Part shown: positions 24,529 through 34,394 of the stretch, piece after piece
How positions within the stretch are numbered: position 1 is the first letter of the stretch
Layout: every line of letters begins with the position of its first letter
Assembly (NCBI GenBank): GCA_025698895.1
Contig: JAILWO010000002.1
Coordinates: forward strand, 248,001 to 312,000
DNA: 64,000 nucleotides
Direction: 5' to 3'
Source of the DNA: Rhizobiaceae bacterium
GTDB taxonomy: Bacteria; Pseudomonadota; Alphaproteobacteria; Rhizobiales; Rhizobiaceae
Program-made: the position numbers and the translations under genes
Notes under the pieces: model-generated
What the model saw: only the letters and a program-made list of their open reading frames with translations
The model's database searches: none
Told to the model about the DNA's origin: nothing

Positions 24529-25451
24529 CACAGTGCCCCCGGCCCGGCAAGCGAATAGACGCTGTCGGGCGGCAGGAAAAGGTCGTAGGCAAGCCTCAGC
24601 GCAACGGCCAGCACGAGCATTGCCAGCAGCGCGCGCAACTGCTCGCCCCGCAGGCGTTGACCGGCCTTGGCGCCGTACTGCGCTCCCGCCACGCCGCCGA
24701 GCATCAGCAGGAAGGCTAGCACGATGTCGACGGTCTGGTTGGTCTGGGCGTGGATCACCGTCGTGTAGGCCGTCACGAAGATGATCTGGAACAGGGACGT
24801 GCCGATGACCACGTTGGTCGGCACCCTCAGAAGGTAGATCATGGCCGGTACCATGATGAAGCCGCCGCCCACGCCCATGATCGACGACAGGGCGCCGATG
24901 GCCGCGCCGATGCCCAGCACGGGGATAACGCTGACGAAAAGCTTGGACGCGCGAAAGCGCATCTTGAAAGGCAGCTTGTGGATCCAGTTGTGCTGGCCGG
25001 GCCGACGAAGCGTGGCCGCGCCGCCGCCCGCCGCGCGTCGCATCGCCCTCACGCTTTCGACCAGCATCAGGCCGCCCACCGTGCCGAGAAAGATGACGTA
25101 GAGGATCGACACGAACAGGTCGAGCTGGCCGAGCTTGCGCAGCATGGTGAAGATGTAGATGCCGATGGTGGAGCCGAAGACGCCCCCGAGCAGCAGCACG
25201 CCGCCAAGCTTGAAGTCTATGGTTCGTCTCTTGAAATGCGACAGCGCGCCGGAGACCGAGGAGGCGACGACCTGGTTGGCGCCGGTGGCGACCGCGATGG
25301 CGGGCGGGATATTGTAGAAGATCAGCAGCGGCGTGATCAGGAAACCTCCCCCCACGCCGAACATGCCCGACAGGAAGCCGACCGCCGCGCCCATGGCCAG
25401 CAGCACGATCGGATTGACCGACATTTCCGCGATGGGAAGATAAATGCCCAC
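24528..25451 (-). CDS. TauE/SafE (TSUP) family permease
   Basis: 307 aa with about eight hydrophobic segments and the two TSUP repeats beginning MGAAVGFLSGMFGVGGGFLI and GALSSIMGVGGGFIMVPA. The glycine motifs GVGGGF in both halves are diagnostic. Members export sulfite, sulfoacetate or related organosulfur anions; the substrate here is unknown. Coupled to the TIGR02186 gene by a 4-bp overlap. The 288 bp upstream, to 25739, hold no gene. Confidence 0.92.
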   Translation of the reverse strand: MGIYLPIAEMSVNPIVLLAMGAAVGFLSGMFGVGGGFLITPLLIFYNIPPAIAVATGANQVVASSVSGALSHFKRRTIDFKLGGVLLLGGVFGSTIGIYIFTMLRKLGQLDLFVSILYVIFLGTVGGLMLVESVRAMRRAAGGGAATLRRPGQHNWIHKLPFKMRFRASKLFVSVIPVLGIGAAIGALSSIMGVGGGFIMVPAMIYLLRVPTNVVIGTSLFQIIFVTAYTTVIHAQTNQTVDIVLAFLLMLGGVAGAQYGAKAGQRLRGEQLRALLAMLVLAVALRLAYDLFLPPDSVYSLAGPGAL

Positions 25452-25739
25452 CGTCCCGCTCTATGCTCCGCGCCGGCCCGGGACACTTGATGGCCCCGTC
25501 CGGTCGCAATTCTCACCCGTCACGCGCTCATTATCGTCCGAAATCGGCAAGATAGTCTGAACGCCGATCGAAAACCCGCGTTCCGCGCACCCGACTCCCA
25601 AGAGGCCGGGATTCTTGTCAATTTTGCGCCGGAATGCGCTGGCGGGCGACGATTTCGCGAATGTCGACCGTGATTGAACCCTCGGCGGCCGTGGCGCTGC
25701 CCCGCATACGACGCCACGGTGTCGTTTTGACCGTTCGAT

Positions 25740-28700
25740 CTACTTTCTGGCGAGCAGTTCGCGCACCAGCTTCTCGTCGACCTCGCCGGTCGGTTCCAGG
25801 CCGATGTCCTTCTGGAAGGCGGTGATGGCCGATCTGGTCCGGTTGCCCATGACCCCGTCCGCGCTCCCGGCGTCATAGCCGTTCTTGTTGAGGATGAGCT
25901 GGATGTTGGTCACCGCCTTCGACATGTCGACGCTGGCTGTATGTTCTTCGCCAGCCTTCCATTCGTCGGGGATGTCGACGACGTTGGCCTCCGGCTTGAT
26001 CTCCCTGACCTTCCACAGTTCAGTCGTCGCGCGGGCTTTCTCGAGCTGGTCCGGACGCAGCGCGTTGGCGATCTCGTCGCGCTTGTCGGCCGCGTCCTTG
26101 TCGCCCTGCTTGGCTGCCAGCGCGAACCACTTGTAGGATTCCTCGAGGTCCTGTTCCACGCCAGCACCCTTGGCCCTCATGATGCCGAGGTTGAACTGGC
26201 TGTCCTTGACACCCAGTTCGGCCGCCTCGAGAAACCAGCGCGCGGCGGACGCATTGTCCGGCGTCCCGCCCGGCCCCATCGCGAACAGGACGGCGAGATT
26301 GTGCATGGCGCTGGCGTTGCCTTGCGCTGCGGCAAGCTGGTACCAGGTCTTGGCCTTGTCGACATCGCGATCGACGCCGATGCCCTTTTCGTGGAAGCTG
26401 CCGATCCGGTATTGCGCGGGGGCGAAGCCGGCCTCGGCCGCGCGCTGATACCATGTCGCCGCCGTCTCGCGGTTGCGCTCCACGCCGCGCCCTTCGTCGT
26501 AGCGCGCGCCGATCTCGAACATCGCCTTCGCGTCGCCGTTGGCGGCCGCGATGCGCAACGTCACCGGCCCCGCCTCCTCCGGCACGTCGTCGAGCGAGAG
26601 CGTCTCGGGCTCGGCCGTGGCCGCCTCTTCGCTGGCGTCCGGCCCGGATGCGGGATCGATCGAGGCGACATTTTCGGTCGCATCGAAGGTTTCGGCCGCC
26701 TCATCAACCGAAGGTCCGGACGGCGCGGCAGCCCTCACGACGGCTTCGGCCGCGGCCCGGTCCGGAAGAGCGCTGGCGGCCCTGACCGGAGTCGTGACCT
26801 CGGAAGGCTCCTCGGCTGTTGCGTCGAGATCGCCGAAGGCCTCGGTGGAGCCATCCCCGGTCGGTCTTTCGTCCGGCGCCTCGGCGACTATCCGCGCGGG
26901 CTCGACCCGGGCGATCTCCTCGCCGCCGCCAAGGAACGCCTTGCCGAGCTGGAAACCGGCGATCGCGATCATCAGAGCGCCGACAGCCATCAGGATCGGC
27001 TTGCGTTTGGCGCCGCCGAAGCTGAACCGCGCCGATTTCTCGGGCTTGGCGCCGCTGCCCTTCTTGAGCGTTTCCGCCTCCGCGGCTGCCGCCTGAGCCG
27101 CACGTCGGGCCGCGGCGATGAAATCGGATTTGGAGGCTTCCTTATCCTGGTATTCGCTGTTGCCGTCGCGCCGTTCGGAGCGTACGCGCCGCATGATGGC
27201 GTTGAGATCGGGACCGCCCTTGCCGGGCTCGATAGGCTCGTTTTCCGAGCGCGGTTCGATCGGCGCATCGAAATCGGTCGCCTGCCGTCCCGACTCGTTG
27301 ACCGCGGCTTCACCCGCGACGTCGCCCGCCAGTTTCAGCTCCGCGTCGTCGTCGTCGGACTTTTTCGACCGCGAGAAGACGTTCGCGATGCCGCCCAGCA
27401 GCGACGTCCGGCGCTTGGCCCGCGGCTTGGGCTGTTCAGCACTCCGATCCTCGTTGAGGGCGGCGAATGCCGCTGCCGCCGCGGCCTCGGCGGGGCTGCG
27501 CCCAGCGCGCATTTCCCGGGCCTGCGGCTGGGGCTGCGTCTCGGTGTCCTCGATTGATTCGGACGCGTCGATCGACGGTGCGTCGGCCACGGTCACCTTG
27601 CGCGCCGGTGCTTCGAGCGTGCCCAGCCGGTCGACGATCTTGAGCAGCGTGTCGTGAATGGCCTCGAAGGTGCGGGCATTGCGATCATCCGAGCGCCGCG
27701 CGAGGTTTTCCAGCGATTTCAGATCCGAGGCGAGCCCGGTGATCGCATCGCGGTCGTGGTCGGAGCCGGAGAAATTGGCCACGGCGTTTTCGGCGGCGAG
27801 TCTTGCGGCCTCGAGGATCACATCGCGGCTGCCCTCGACCGATTTCTCCACCTGGACAAGTCGCGCGTTAATGTCACCGGACGGCTCGCTGGGCATCTCC
27901 ACGCGCGCGTTGGCGATCTGCGCCGTCAGGCTGGCGATTTCCGTCTCCAGGGTTCGGATCGTCTCCGGGTCCAGTCCCGCCGTCGCGCCCTGCTGTTCGA
28001 TCCGGCGCGCGATGTCCTCGAAGCGGTTCTCGATCACCTCGAGCGTCGTTTCGTCCATGCCACCCGGCTTGATGGCGTCGATGCGTTCTGCGAGCGCGGT
28101 GATCCTGTCCTCGATCGCGTCGAACTTGCGGGCGTTTTCGGCCTGCGAGGCCGCGTCGAGGTCGCTCAGTTGCTCGCCGAGAGTTCTTGAGAACAGCGAC
28201 AAACGGTCGTCGATCGTTGCCGCGATCCGCGTCTCGTCGATCGTCGCCGGAACCGAGTCGAGCCTCGCCGCGATCTCCTGCATCTGCCTGTTGAGGCTTT
28301 CCAGCGCCCGTTCGGGTCCCTCGGCGCGCTGGGCCACATCGTCGAGACGATCCTGCAGGAGGGCGAGGCGTTCGCTGACGTCTCCGTCGTCGCGAGCCAT
28401 CGCCGCGTCCTCGAGCTGGCGTCCCAGTAGCGCGATCCGGGCCTCGATCCGTTCGATGGCGTCGGGATCGGTCGACGGGGCCTCGCGGACCGGCGCGGCC
28501 GCGATGGCCCGGGAAATCTCGTCCAGTCGCGCATCGAGGGCGCCGAAGGCCGCGCCCGTCATATCGTCCTGTGAGCGCGCCAGGCGCTCGATCACGCTCG
28601 CCAGGTTGCGGACCCGCTCTTCGAGCGAGGGCAGCGCGAGCGATTGCGGAAGCCTGTCGACCGCCGCCGCGATCTGCTCGATCCGGTCGGCGATAGCTCC

Positions 28701-29294
28701 GAAATTGCTTGCCGGCGCCCTCGATACCTTCTCCTCGAACGCGTTCCAGCGCCGGTCGAACTCATCCCAACGGCGGTCGACCGCCTTGACACTGTCCTCG
28801 CGGGCGAGCTCGCCGAGGGCGGCCTTTATCTGATTGAGTTCGGCGCGGAGCATCTCGACCATGCGCGGATCGCCGCCGCTCCCCAGCGACGAGACGGCGC
28901 GGTTGATACGTTCCAGCTCGCCGGAAATATGCCTGATCTGCTCCGCTTCGGTTCGCCCCATCTCCTGGCGAAGGGACTGGAACTCGTGCTTCAGGCCGGT
29001 TCCCATCTGGTGGCGCAGTTCGGCGCGAAGCGCCTTGATCTCGGACGTGATGCCGTCATCTTGCGAAGTGGGATGCCGGTGGCGCGGGGCTTCGTGGCGT
29101 TGCGGCCTGGCGCTGTCTTGATAGGAGGGCGCGGGCGGCTCGTGGCGCTCGGCGGCGCGCCGCGCCTGTTCGAATCGGCTTTCCAGCGAATCAAGCGTGC
29201 GCGACAGTTCTTCGAGCGATGCCGAACCGCGCCGGCGTCGGCCGGCATTGAGAGCATCGAGGGGTGACCGCGGGTTGTCCATGAATTGGCCCAT
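25740..29294 (-). CDS. PodJ-like polar localisation protein with SEL1 repeats and peptidoglycan-binding domain
   Basis: 1184 aa from the ATG at 29294 (MGQFMDNPRSPLDALNAG). Residues 1-600 are long coiled-coil (many SLE/RIE/LDE heptads), followed by an acidic/proline linker, one transmembrane helix at about 763-787 (ILMAVGALMIAIAGFQLG), four to five SEL1-type repeats at about 920-1065 (AMFEIGARYDEGRGVERN, AMHNLAVLFAMGPGGT and others) and a C-terminal PG_binding_1 domain (GVMGNRTRSAITAFQKDIGL). This is the layout of PodJ, which marks the new or old pole in alphaproteobacteria. Confidence 0.9.
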   Translation of the reverse strand: MGQFMDNPRSPLDALNAGRRRRGSASLEELSRTLDSLESRFEQARRAAERHEPPAPSYQDSARPQRHEAPRHRHPTSQDDGITSEIKALRAELRHQMGTGLKHEFQSLRQEMGRTEAEQIRHISGELERINRAVSSLGSGGDPRMVEMLRAELNQIKAALGELAREDSVKAVDRRWDEFDRRWNAFEEKVSRAPASNFGAIADRIEQIAAAVDRLPQSLALPSLEERVRNLASVIERLARSQDDMTGAAFGALDARLDEISRAIAAAPVREAPSTDPDAIERIEARIALLGRQLEDAAMARDDGDVSERLALLQDRLDDVAQRAEGPERALESLNRQMQEIAARLDSVPATIDETRIAATIDDRLSLFSRTLGEQLSDLDAASQAENARKFDAIEDRITALAERIDAIKPGGMDETTLEVIENRFEDIARRIEQQGATAGLDPETIRTLETEIASLTAQIANARVEMPSEPSGDINARLVQVEKSVEGSRDVILEAARLAAENAVANFSGSDHDRDAITGLASDLKSLENLARRSDDRNARTFEAIHDTLLKIVDRLGTLEAPARKVTVADAPSIDASESIEDTETQPQPQAREMRAGRSPAEAAAAAAFAALNEDRSAEQPKPRAKRRTSLLGGIANVFSRSKKSDDDDAELKLAGDVAGEAAVNESGRQATDFDAPIEPRSENEPIEPGKGGPDLNAIMRRVRSERRDGNSEYQDKEASKSDFIAAARRAAQAAAAEAETLKKGSGAKPEKSARFSFGGAKRKPILMAVGALMIAIAGFQLGKAFLGGGEEIARVEPARIVAEAPDERPTGDGSTEAFGDLDATAEEPSEVTTPVRAASALPDRAAAEAVVRAAAPSGPSVDEAAETFDATENVASIDPASGPDASEEAATAEPETLSLDDVPEEAGPVTLRIAAANGDAKAMFEIGARYDEGRGVERNRETAATWYQRAAEAGFAPAQYRIGSFHEKGIGVDRDVDKAKTWYQLAAAQGNASAMHNLAVLFAMGPGGTPDNASAARWFLEAAELGVKDSQFNLGIMRAKGAGVEQDLEESYKWFALAAKQGDKDAADKRDEIANALRPDQLEKARATTELWKVREIKPEANVVDIPDEWKAGEEHTASVDMSKAVTNIQLILNKNGYDAGSADGVMGNRTRSAITAFQKDIGLEPTGEVDEKLVRELLARK

Positions 29295-29525
29295 CCTGGA
29301 ATTCCGCCGGGAGAGGACCGTTGACCGGCCCATACCGTCCGCGAGCAACAAGACACAGGATATCCACGGCGATCCGGCGCGTTAACTTTTCCAGCAACAA
29401 GGTAAACAAGGCCTTAACCCGCGATCTCCAAAGCCAGGCCCTTGCAAGCTTCGGGCAGGCTATGCCTCGGCGCTTGGATCGGCAGAGGCGATCGTCACGT
29501 CCGGAACCGTGGGATGCGGCATTTT

Positions 29526-29548
29526 AGCTCATTTACGTAAAGGTAAGA
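29526..29548 (+). promoter_or_regulatory. Candidate autoregulatory site upstream of the MerR gene
   Basis: CTCATTTACGTAAAGGTAAG contains the perfect decamer TTTACGTAAA (29532-29541), the same core as the operators at 14212 and 30192, but the outer arms are weaker. It lies about 110 bp before the merR start in the 299-bp gap between divergent podJ-like and merR genes; nothing else is evident in that gap. Confidence 0.5.
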
Positions 29549-29650
29549 CTTCGGCATAGCCGCCGGCTTTCGAAACCGCGACGCGGACCGACCCTGAAGA
29601 GGCCGCGTGTACCGCCCGAGAGGCGGCGACAGACAGGGCAAGGCTGAACA

Positions 29651-30109
29651 ATGACGAGATTTATGGCGGCAGGCGAAAGCCAGGCCAATGCGAATGATGT
29701 CGGCAGCGAGACCGTTCCCGAAGGCTACCAGCGCATCGGCGACGTGGCGCGCGAATACGGCGTGACGCTTCGTACCTTGCGTTTCTACGAGGACAAGGGG
29801 CTGCTTTCGCCGCGACGCGAAGGCACGACCCGCCTGTATGACCACAAGGACCTGACGCGACTTAGACTGATTCTGATGGGACGGCGCGTGGGCTTCTCGC
29901 TGCGCGAGGTCAAACAGATGATGGACCTTTATGATCCGAAGGGCTCCAATGTGCGCCAGTTGCGCGTGACGCTCGAGAAGTCGGAAAAGCAGTATGCGCG
30001 ACTGGAAAAGCAGCGCGCCGCGCTCGACGGGGCCATGAGCGAACTGTCCCAGGCGCTGGACACGATCCGAGAGATGCTGCGCGCCCGCCAGCAGGCGAAC
30101 GCCGCCTGA
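29651..30109 (+). CDS. MerR-family regulator, probably of acyl-CoA catabolism (LiuR-like)
   Basis: 152 aa. The MerR helix-turn-helix is YQRIGDVAREYGVTLRTLRF with YEDKGLLSPRREGTTRLY, then the second half LRLILMGRRVGFSLREVKQM and a C-terminal coiled-coil dimerisation helix. No cysteine metal-binding loop is present, so it is not a metal or redox sensor of the classic kind. It is directly upstream of the acyl-CoA dehydrogenase operon and flanked by its presumed sites, which fits the LiuR-type regulators of fatty-acid and branched-chain amino-acid degradation. Confidence 0.88.
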   Translation: MTRFMAAGESQANANDVGSETVPEGYQRIGDVAREYGVTLRTLRFYEDKGLLSPRREGTTRLYDHKDLTRLRLILMGRRVGFSLREVKQMMDLYDPKGSNVRQLRVTLEKSEKQYARLEKQRAALDGAMSELSQALDTIREMLRARQQANAA

Positions 30110-30133
30110 GCGGCGCGAACATCGCCGAAAGAG

Positions 30134-30166
30134 AAAGCCGCTTCTCTCCAGGGAGGCGGCTTTTTT
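30134..30166 (+). terminator. Rho-independent terminator after merR
   Basis: AAAGCCGC / GCGGCTTT stem with a 14-nt loop, ending in six T residues, 25 bp after the merR stop. It separates merR from the acyl-CoA dehydrogenase operon. Confidence 0.9.
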
Positions 30167-30191
30167 CATGGGCGGAAGAGCAGCCGAAAAA

Positions 30192-30213
30192 TTGACGTTT
30201 ACGCAAACGTCAA
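30192..30213 (+). promoter_or_regulatory. MerR/LiuR-type operator of the acyl-CoA degradation operon
   Basis: TTGACGTTTAC-GCAAACGTCAA, a 22-bp palindrome with a single mismatch at the centre, 88 bp before the ATG at 30301 and directly after the merR terminator. It is almost identical to the site before the nitronate monooxygenase gene at 14190. Confidence 0.75.
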
Positions 30214-30300
30214 TTTTTGATAGGGGACCCGCCGACGCTTTTCATCCGGGTCCCGACCGCGCAAGTCTGGCTGTCCGGCCCGGCCATTCTGGAGGTTGCC

Positions 30301-32085
30301 ATGCCGATCTACCGCGCGCCGGTCGAGGACACTCTGTTCGTCCTGAAGGATGTGTTGGGCTACGAGCGCTACTCGAACCTGCCCGGGTTTTCCGACGCCA
30401 CGCCCGACGTGCTGGAGGCGATCCTGGCCGAAGGCGCCAAGCTGGCCGAGAACGTGATGCATCCGCTCAACCGGATCGGCGACGAGGAGGGCTGCACCCG
30501 CCACGCGGACGGGTCGGTGACGACGCCGAAAGGGTTCAAGGAGGCTTTCGACGAATACCGCCAGGGCGGCTGGCTGTCGCTGCCGGTGCCGCCCGAATAT
30601 GGCGGCCAAGGCCTGCCTTATGTGGTGCACTCGGCGGTCGGCGAATACATGTCCTCGGCCAACATGGCGCTGATGATGTATCCCGGTCTCACGCAGGGTG
30701 CGATCGCGGCGATCCTGGCGCATGGTTCGGAAGAGCAGAAACAGACCTTCGTGCCGAAGATGGCCGAGGGCGTGTGGACCGGCACGATGAACCTGACCGA
30801 GCCCCATTGCGGCACGGACCTGGGGCTCTTGCGCACCAAGGCCGTGCCGAATGGCGACGGCAGCTACCGGATTTCGGGCCAGAAGATTTTCATCTCGGCC
30901 GGCGAACACGACATGTCCGAGAACATCATCCATCTGGTGCTGGCCCGCATCGAGGGCGCGCCCGAAGGCGTCAAGGGCATCTCCCTGTTCATCGTGCCCA
31001 AGCTCGACATCGACACGGGCGAGAAGAACGGTGTTTCCTGTGGCTCCATCGAGGAAAAGATGGGCATTCACGGCAACTCGACCTGCGTCATGAATTACGA
31101 CGAGGCGAAGGGATGGCTGATCGGCGCCGAGAATGGCGGGCTGAAGGCGATGTTCGTCATGATGAACGAGGCGCGCCTCGGCGTCGGCCTGCAGGGCCTG
31201 TCGATCGGCGAGATCGCCTATCAGAACGCCGTCGATTACGCGAAGGAGCGTCTTCAGGGTCGCTCGCTGTCCGGCGCCAAGGCGCCCGATAAGAAGGCGG
31301 ACCCGATTATCGTCCACCCCGACATCCGCCGCAAGCTGATGACGATGAAGGCGTTCAACGAAGCCGGGCGCGCGATCATCCTGCTCACCGCACTGAAGTC
31401 GGACGTGGCGCATCGTTCCGGCGACGAAAAGGACCGGCAGGCAGCCGACGACCATCTCGGCCTGATGACGCCGGTCATCAAGGGCGTGCTTACCGACAAG
31501 GGGTTCGAGCACGCCGTCATGGCCCAGCAGGTCTATGGCGGCCACGGCTATATCGAGGAATGGGGGATGAGCCAGTTCGTGCGCGACGCCCGCATCGCCA
31601 TGATCTACGAGGGGGCCAACGGCATCCAGGCGCTTGATCTGGTGGGACGCAAGCTCGGCGCCAATGGCGGTCGCGCTGTCCAGGCTTTCTTCAGGGAGGT
31701 CGGCGAGTTCTGTGAACAGCACCGCTCGGACGAGACGATGGCGCCCTTCACGAAAGCGCTCAAGAAGGGATTGAACGACCTTCAGGCGGCGACGATGTGG
31801 CTGATGCAGAACGCGATGCAGAAACCGGACAATGCCGGTGCTGCCTCGACTGATTACATGCATCTTTTTGGCCTCGTGGCGCTGGGCCATATGTGGGCGA
31901 TGATGGCCAAGGCCGCGCAGGACAAGCTGGCGCAGGGCGCGAACGGATCGACCGCGCTCTGCGAGAACAAGCTGGTCACCGCGCGCTTCTTCATGGAGCG
32001 CGTCATGCCCGAGACCTCGGCGCATCTGGCGCGAATCTCGACGGGCGCGGACACGATGATGGCACTGCCGGCGGAGGCGTTCTGA
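30301..32085 (+). CDS. Acyl-CoA dehydrogenase with C-terminal extension (FadE/DmdC type)
   Basis: 594 aa, the longer acyl-CoA dehydrogenase class. The ATG at 30301 ([20 protein letters not shown]) is the family's usual beginning; the frame is open upstream but through the operator. Seen: [20 protein letters not shown] (FAD/substrate site), [17 protein letters not shown]-type core and [20 protein letters not shown] with [18 protein letters not shown], where Glu of YEG is the likely catalytic base. A C-terminal domain of about 130 residues follows. Catalyses the first step of beta-oxidation on an unknown chain. Confidence 0.94.
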   Translation: MPIYRAPVEDTLFVLKDVLGYERYSNLPGFSDATPDVLEAILAEGAKLAENVMHPLNRIGDEEGCTRHADGSVTTPKGFKEAFDEYRQGGWLSLPVPPEYGGQGLPYVVHSAVGEYMSSANMALMMYPGLTQGAIAAILAHGSEEQKQTFVPKMAEGVWTGTMNLTEPHCGTDLGLLRTKAVPNGDGSYRISGQKIFISAGEHDMSENIIHLVLARIEGAPEGVKGISLFIVPKLDIDTGEKNGVSCGSIEEKMGIHGNSTCVMNYDEAKGWLIGAENGGLKAMFVMMNEARLGVGLQGLSIGEIAYQNAVDYAKERLQGRSLSGAKAPDKKADPIIVHPDIRRKLMTMKAFNEAGRAIILLTALKSDVAHRSGDEKDRQAADDHLGLMTPVIKGVLTDKGFEHAVMAQQVYGGHGYIEEWGMSQFVRDARIAMIYEGANGIQALDLVGRKLGANGGRAVQAFFREVGEFCEQHRSDETMAPFTKALKKGLNDLQAATMWLMQNAMQKPDNAGAASTDYMHLFGLVALGHMWAMMAKAAQDKLAQGANGSTALCENKLVTARFFMERVMPETSAHLARISTGADTMMALPAEAF

Positions 32086-32150
32086 GGAAAGCGCAGTCTG
32101 TTCAAGCTTGAACGAATGCGTTATATCGACCACCGGGAAAGGAGGACCCC

Positions 32151-33320
32151 TTGGCTGATCCCGCTTCCGTGCTCGGCTTGCCAAAACCCGCCTGGGCGGG
32201 CGACGACGTGGCCATGCTCTATGACATGGCCACGAAGTTCCTCGAGGCCGAGATCGCGCCGCGCTACGACGAGTTCGAGAAGAACGAGATCGTCGACCGG
32301 GCGAGTTGGGAGAAGGCGGGCGCGAACGGCCTGCTCTGCGCCTCGATGCCCGAGGAATATGGTGGTTCGGGTGGCACCTATGCCCATGAGAGCGCCATCA
32401 TCGAGGCGATCGGCCATGTCGGCGTCGACGGGTTCGGCATCGTGCTGCACAACGCGATCGTTGCGCCCTACATCCTCCATTACGGCTCGGAGGAGCAGAA
32501 ACGGAAGTGGCTGCCGAGGATGGCGAGCGGCGAACTGATCGGCGCCATCGCCATGACAGAACCCGGCGCCGGTTCCGACCTTCAAGGCGTGAAGACCCGT
32601 GCCGAAAAGACCGGCAACCAGTACACGATCAACGGCTCCAAGACCTTCATCACCAATGGCCAGAACGCCAACCTGATCGTTGTCGTCGCCAAGACCGATC
32701 CGGCGAAGGGCGCCAAGGGAACGTCCCTGATCGTCGTCGAGACCGACGAAGTCGAAGGTTTCGAACGGGGCCGCAACCTCGACAAGATCGGACTGAAGGC
32801 CAACGACACGTCGGAGCTCTTCTTCAACGACGTAAAGGTCCCGACCGCGAACCTGCTCGGCGCCGAGGAAGGGCAGGGCTTCATCCAGCTTATGGAGCAA
32901 CTGCCGCAGGAACGGCTGCTGATCGGCGGCCAGGCGATTGGCATGATCGAACGCGCCCTCGCGGTGACGATCGACTATGTCAAGGAGCGCAAGGCCTTCG
33001 GCAAGGCGATCATCGATTTCCAGAATACCCAGTTCAAGCTGGCGGAACTCAAGACCGAGGCGACGGTCGGCCGTGTCTTCTACAATGACTGCGTCGCGCG
33101 CCATCTCGACGGCGGGCTCGATCCGGTGACGGCGTCGATGGCCAAGGGCTGGCTGACCGACTTGCAGTGCAAGATAGTCGACGAGTGCCTTCAGCTCTTC
33201 GGTGGCTACGGCTACATGAACGAATATCCGATCGCGCGCATGTATCGCGACGCGCGGGTCCAGCGCATCTATGGCGGGACGAACGAGATCATGAAGCTTT
33301 TGATCGCGCGGAGTCTCTGA
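32151..33320 (+). CDS. Acyl-CoA dehydrogenase, long-chain-like (LCAD-like)
   Basis: 389 aa. TTG start at 32151 is supported by GGAGGA 5-6 nt upstream. AMTEPGAGSDLQGVKT and SKTFITNGQNANLIVVVAKT are the FAD-binding segments. The C-terminal motif is IYGGTNEIMKLLIARSL, where the Glu of the YEGT type is a Gly, so the catalytic base is likely Glu 267 (in AIGMIERAL), as in long-chain and isovaleryl-CoA dehydrogenases. 65 bp downstream of the first dehydrogenase. Confidence 0.93.
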   Translation: MADPASVLGLPKPAWAGDDVAMLYDMATKFLEAEIAPRYDEFEKNEIVDRASWEKAGANGLLCASMPEEYGGSGGTYAHESAIIEAIGHVGVDGFGIVLHNAIVAPYILHYGSEEQKRKWLPRMASGELIGAIAMTEPGAGSDLQGVKTRAEKTGNQYTINGSKTFITNGQNANLIVVVAKTDPAKGAKGTSLIVVETDEVEGFERGRNLDKIGLKANDTSELFFNDVKVPTANLLGAEEGQGFIQLMEQLPQERLLIGGQAIGMIERALAVTIDYVKERKAFGKAIIDFQNTQFKLAELKTEATVGRVFYNDCVARHLDGGLDPVTASMAKGWLTDLQCKIVDECLQLFGGYGYMNEYPIARMYRDARVQRIYGGTNEIMKLLIARSL

Positions 33321-33322
33321 GA

Positions 33323-33763
33323 ATGGAAGTTCCCGCGCCCTTCGACACGGTACCACTCTCCGGTTCCTCAAAGCTGCTTGGCTGGCGCATCATCGAAATG
33401 GATCCGGGCAGTGGCGGGATCACGATCGGCTTCGAAGGCAAGCGCGAATTCGCCAACCCGGTCGGGTTTATCCAGGGCGGCATGCTGATCGCGATGATGG
33501 ACGACACGATCGGCCCCGCGGTCTTTGCCCACACCAACGGCACCAAGATGACCTCGTCCATCGACATCCATGCGCACTTCCTGCGCCCCGTTGCGGTGGG
33601 ACCGGTCACCGTCAAGGCGCGTGTCGTGCGCCTTGGCAAGTCGGTGGCGTTCACGGAAGCCGAGCTTTTCGACGCCGCCGGCAGGCTTTCGGCGCGGGCC
33701 ACGTCAAGCGCGCACGTCGTGGATTATACACCAACGCAAGAGTCGAGGGGACACGATGCCTGA
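33323..33763 (+). CDS. PaaI-type hotdog-fold thioesterase
   Basis: 146 aa from the ATG at 33323, 2 bp after the dehydrogenase stop; the frame is open further upstream inside that gene. The hotdog signature FANPVGFIQGGMLIAMMDDT is present with SSIDIHAHFLRPVAVGPVTV. PaaI-like enzymes release acyl groups from stalled CoA thioesters. Overlaps the next gene by 8 bp. Confidence 0.9.
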   Translation: MEVPAPFDTVPLSGSSKLLGWRIIEMDPGSGGITIGFEGKREFANPVGFIQGGMLIAMMDDTIGPAVFAHTNGTKMTSSIDIHAHFLRPVAVGPVTVKARVVRLGKSVAFTEAELFDAAGRLSARATSSAHVVDYTPTQESRGHDA

Positions 33764-34388
33764 GTACATGCTTCACAGCTTCTCCGAGAGCGGAAATTCC
33801 TACAAGGTGGCGCTGATGCTCCAGCTCTGCGGCGCTGATTGGGAGCCGCAGGGCATGGCGTTCTTTGCCGGCGCGACGCGGTCGGACGAGTACAGGGCGC
33901 TCAACCTGATGGGCGAGGCGCCCGTCATGGTCCACCATCGCGACGACGGCGACTTCACCCTTTCGCAGTCGGGCGCCATTCTCACCTATCTGTCGCGCAG
34001 GTTCGGTCGCTTCGGCTACGAGACCGAGGCCGAGGAATACGAAATCCTGCGCTGGATCCTTTTCGACAACCACAAACTGACCAGTTACACGGCGACCGCT
34101 CGCTTCATGCGCCATTTCCGCGGCAAGAAGGGCGATCCGGCAGCCGAGTTCATCTATTCCCGTGCGAAAGACGCCTGGAAGATCCTGGACCAGCATCTTG
34201 CCGGGCGTGAGTGGGTGGCCGCGCCGCGCCCGACGATTGCCGATCTGTCACTGTGCGGTTATCTGTTCTGGCCCGAACAAATCGACATGGATCGTGCCGA
34301 CTATCCCGCGATAGCCACCTGGCTAGAGCGCATCGCGGCGCTGCCTGGCTGGGCCGCGCCCGAGGCGCTGATGCCCTCGGGCATGTAG
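33756..34388 (+). CDS. Glutathione S-transferase family protein
   Basis: 210 aa. N-terminal thioredoxin-like domain with SESGNSYKVALMLQLCG and the glutathione-binding segment GEAPVMVHHRDDGDFTLSQS (SQS near residue 70), then the all-helical C-terminal domain with RPTIADLSLCGYL. The ATG at 33756 lies inside the end of the thioesterase gene. Its place in a beta-oxidation operon suggests removal of reactive enoyl or epoxide intermediates, which is inference. Confidence 0.92.
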   Translation: MPEYMLHSFSESGNSYKVALMLQLCGADWEPQGMAFFAGATRSDEYRALNLMGEAPVMVHHRDDGDFTLSQSGAILTYLSRRFGRFGYETEAEEYEILRWILFDNHKLTSYTATARFMRHFRGKKGDPAAEFIYSRAKDAWKILDQHLAGREWVAAPRPTIADLSLCGYLFWPEQIDMDRADYPAIATWLERIAALPGWAAPEALMPSGM

Positions 34389-34394
34389 CAACGA

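Noticed and set aside
30199-32184. 661-codon open frame opposite the acyl-CoA dehydrogenase
   Set aside because: Shadow frame of the real gene; no recognisable motif and no ribosome-binding site.
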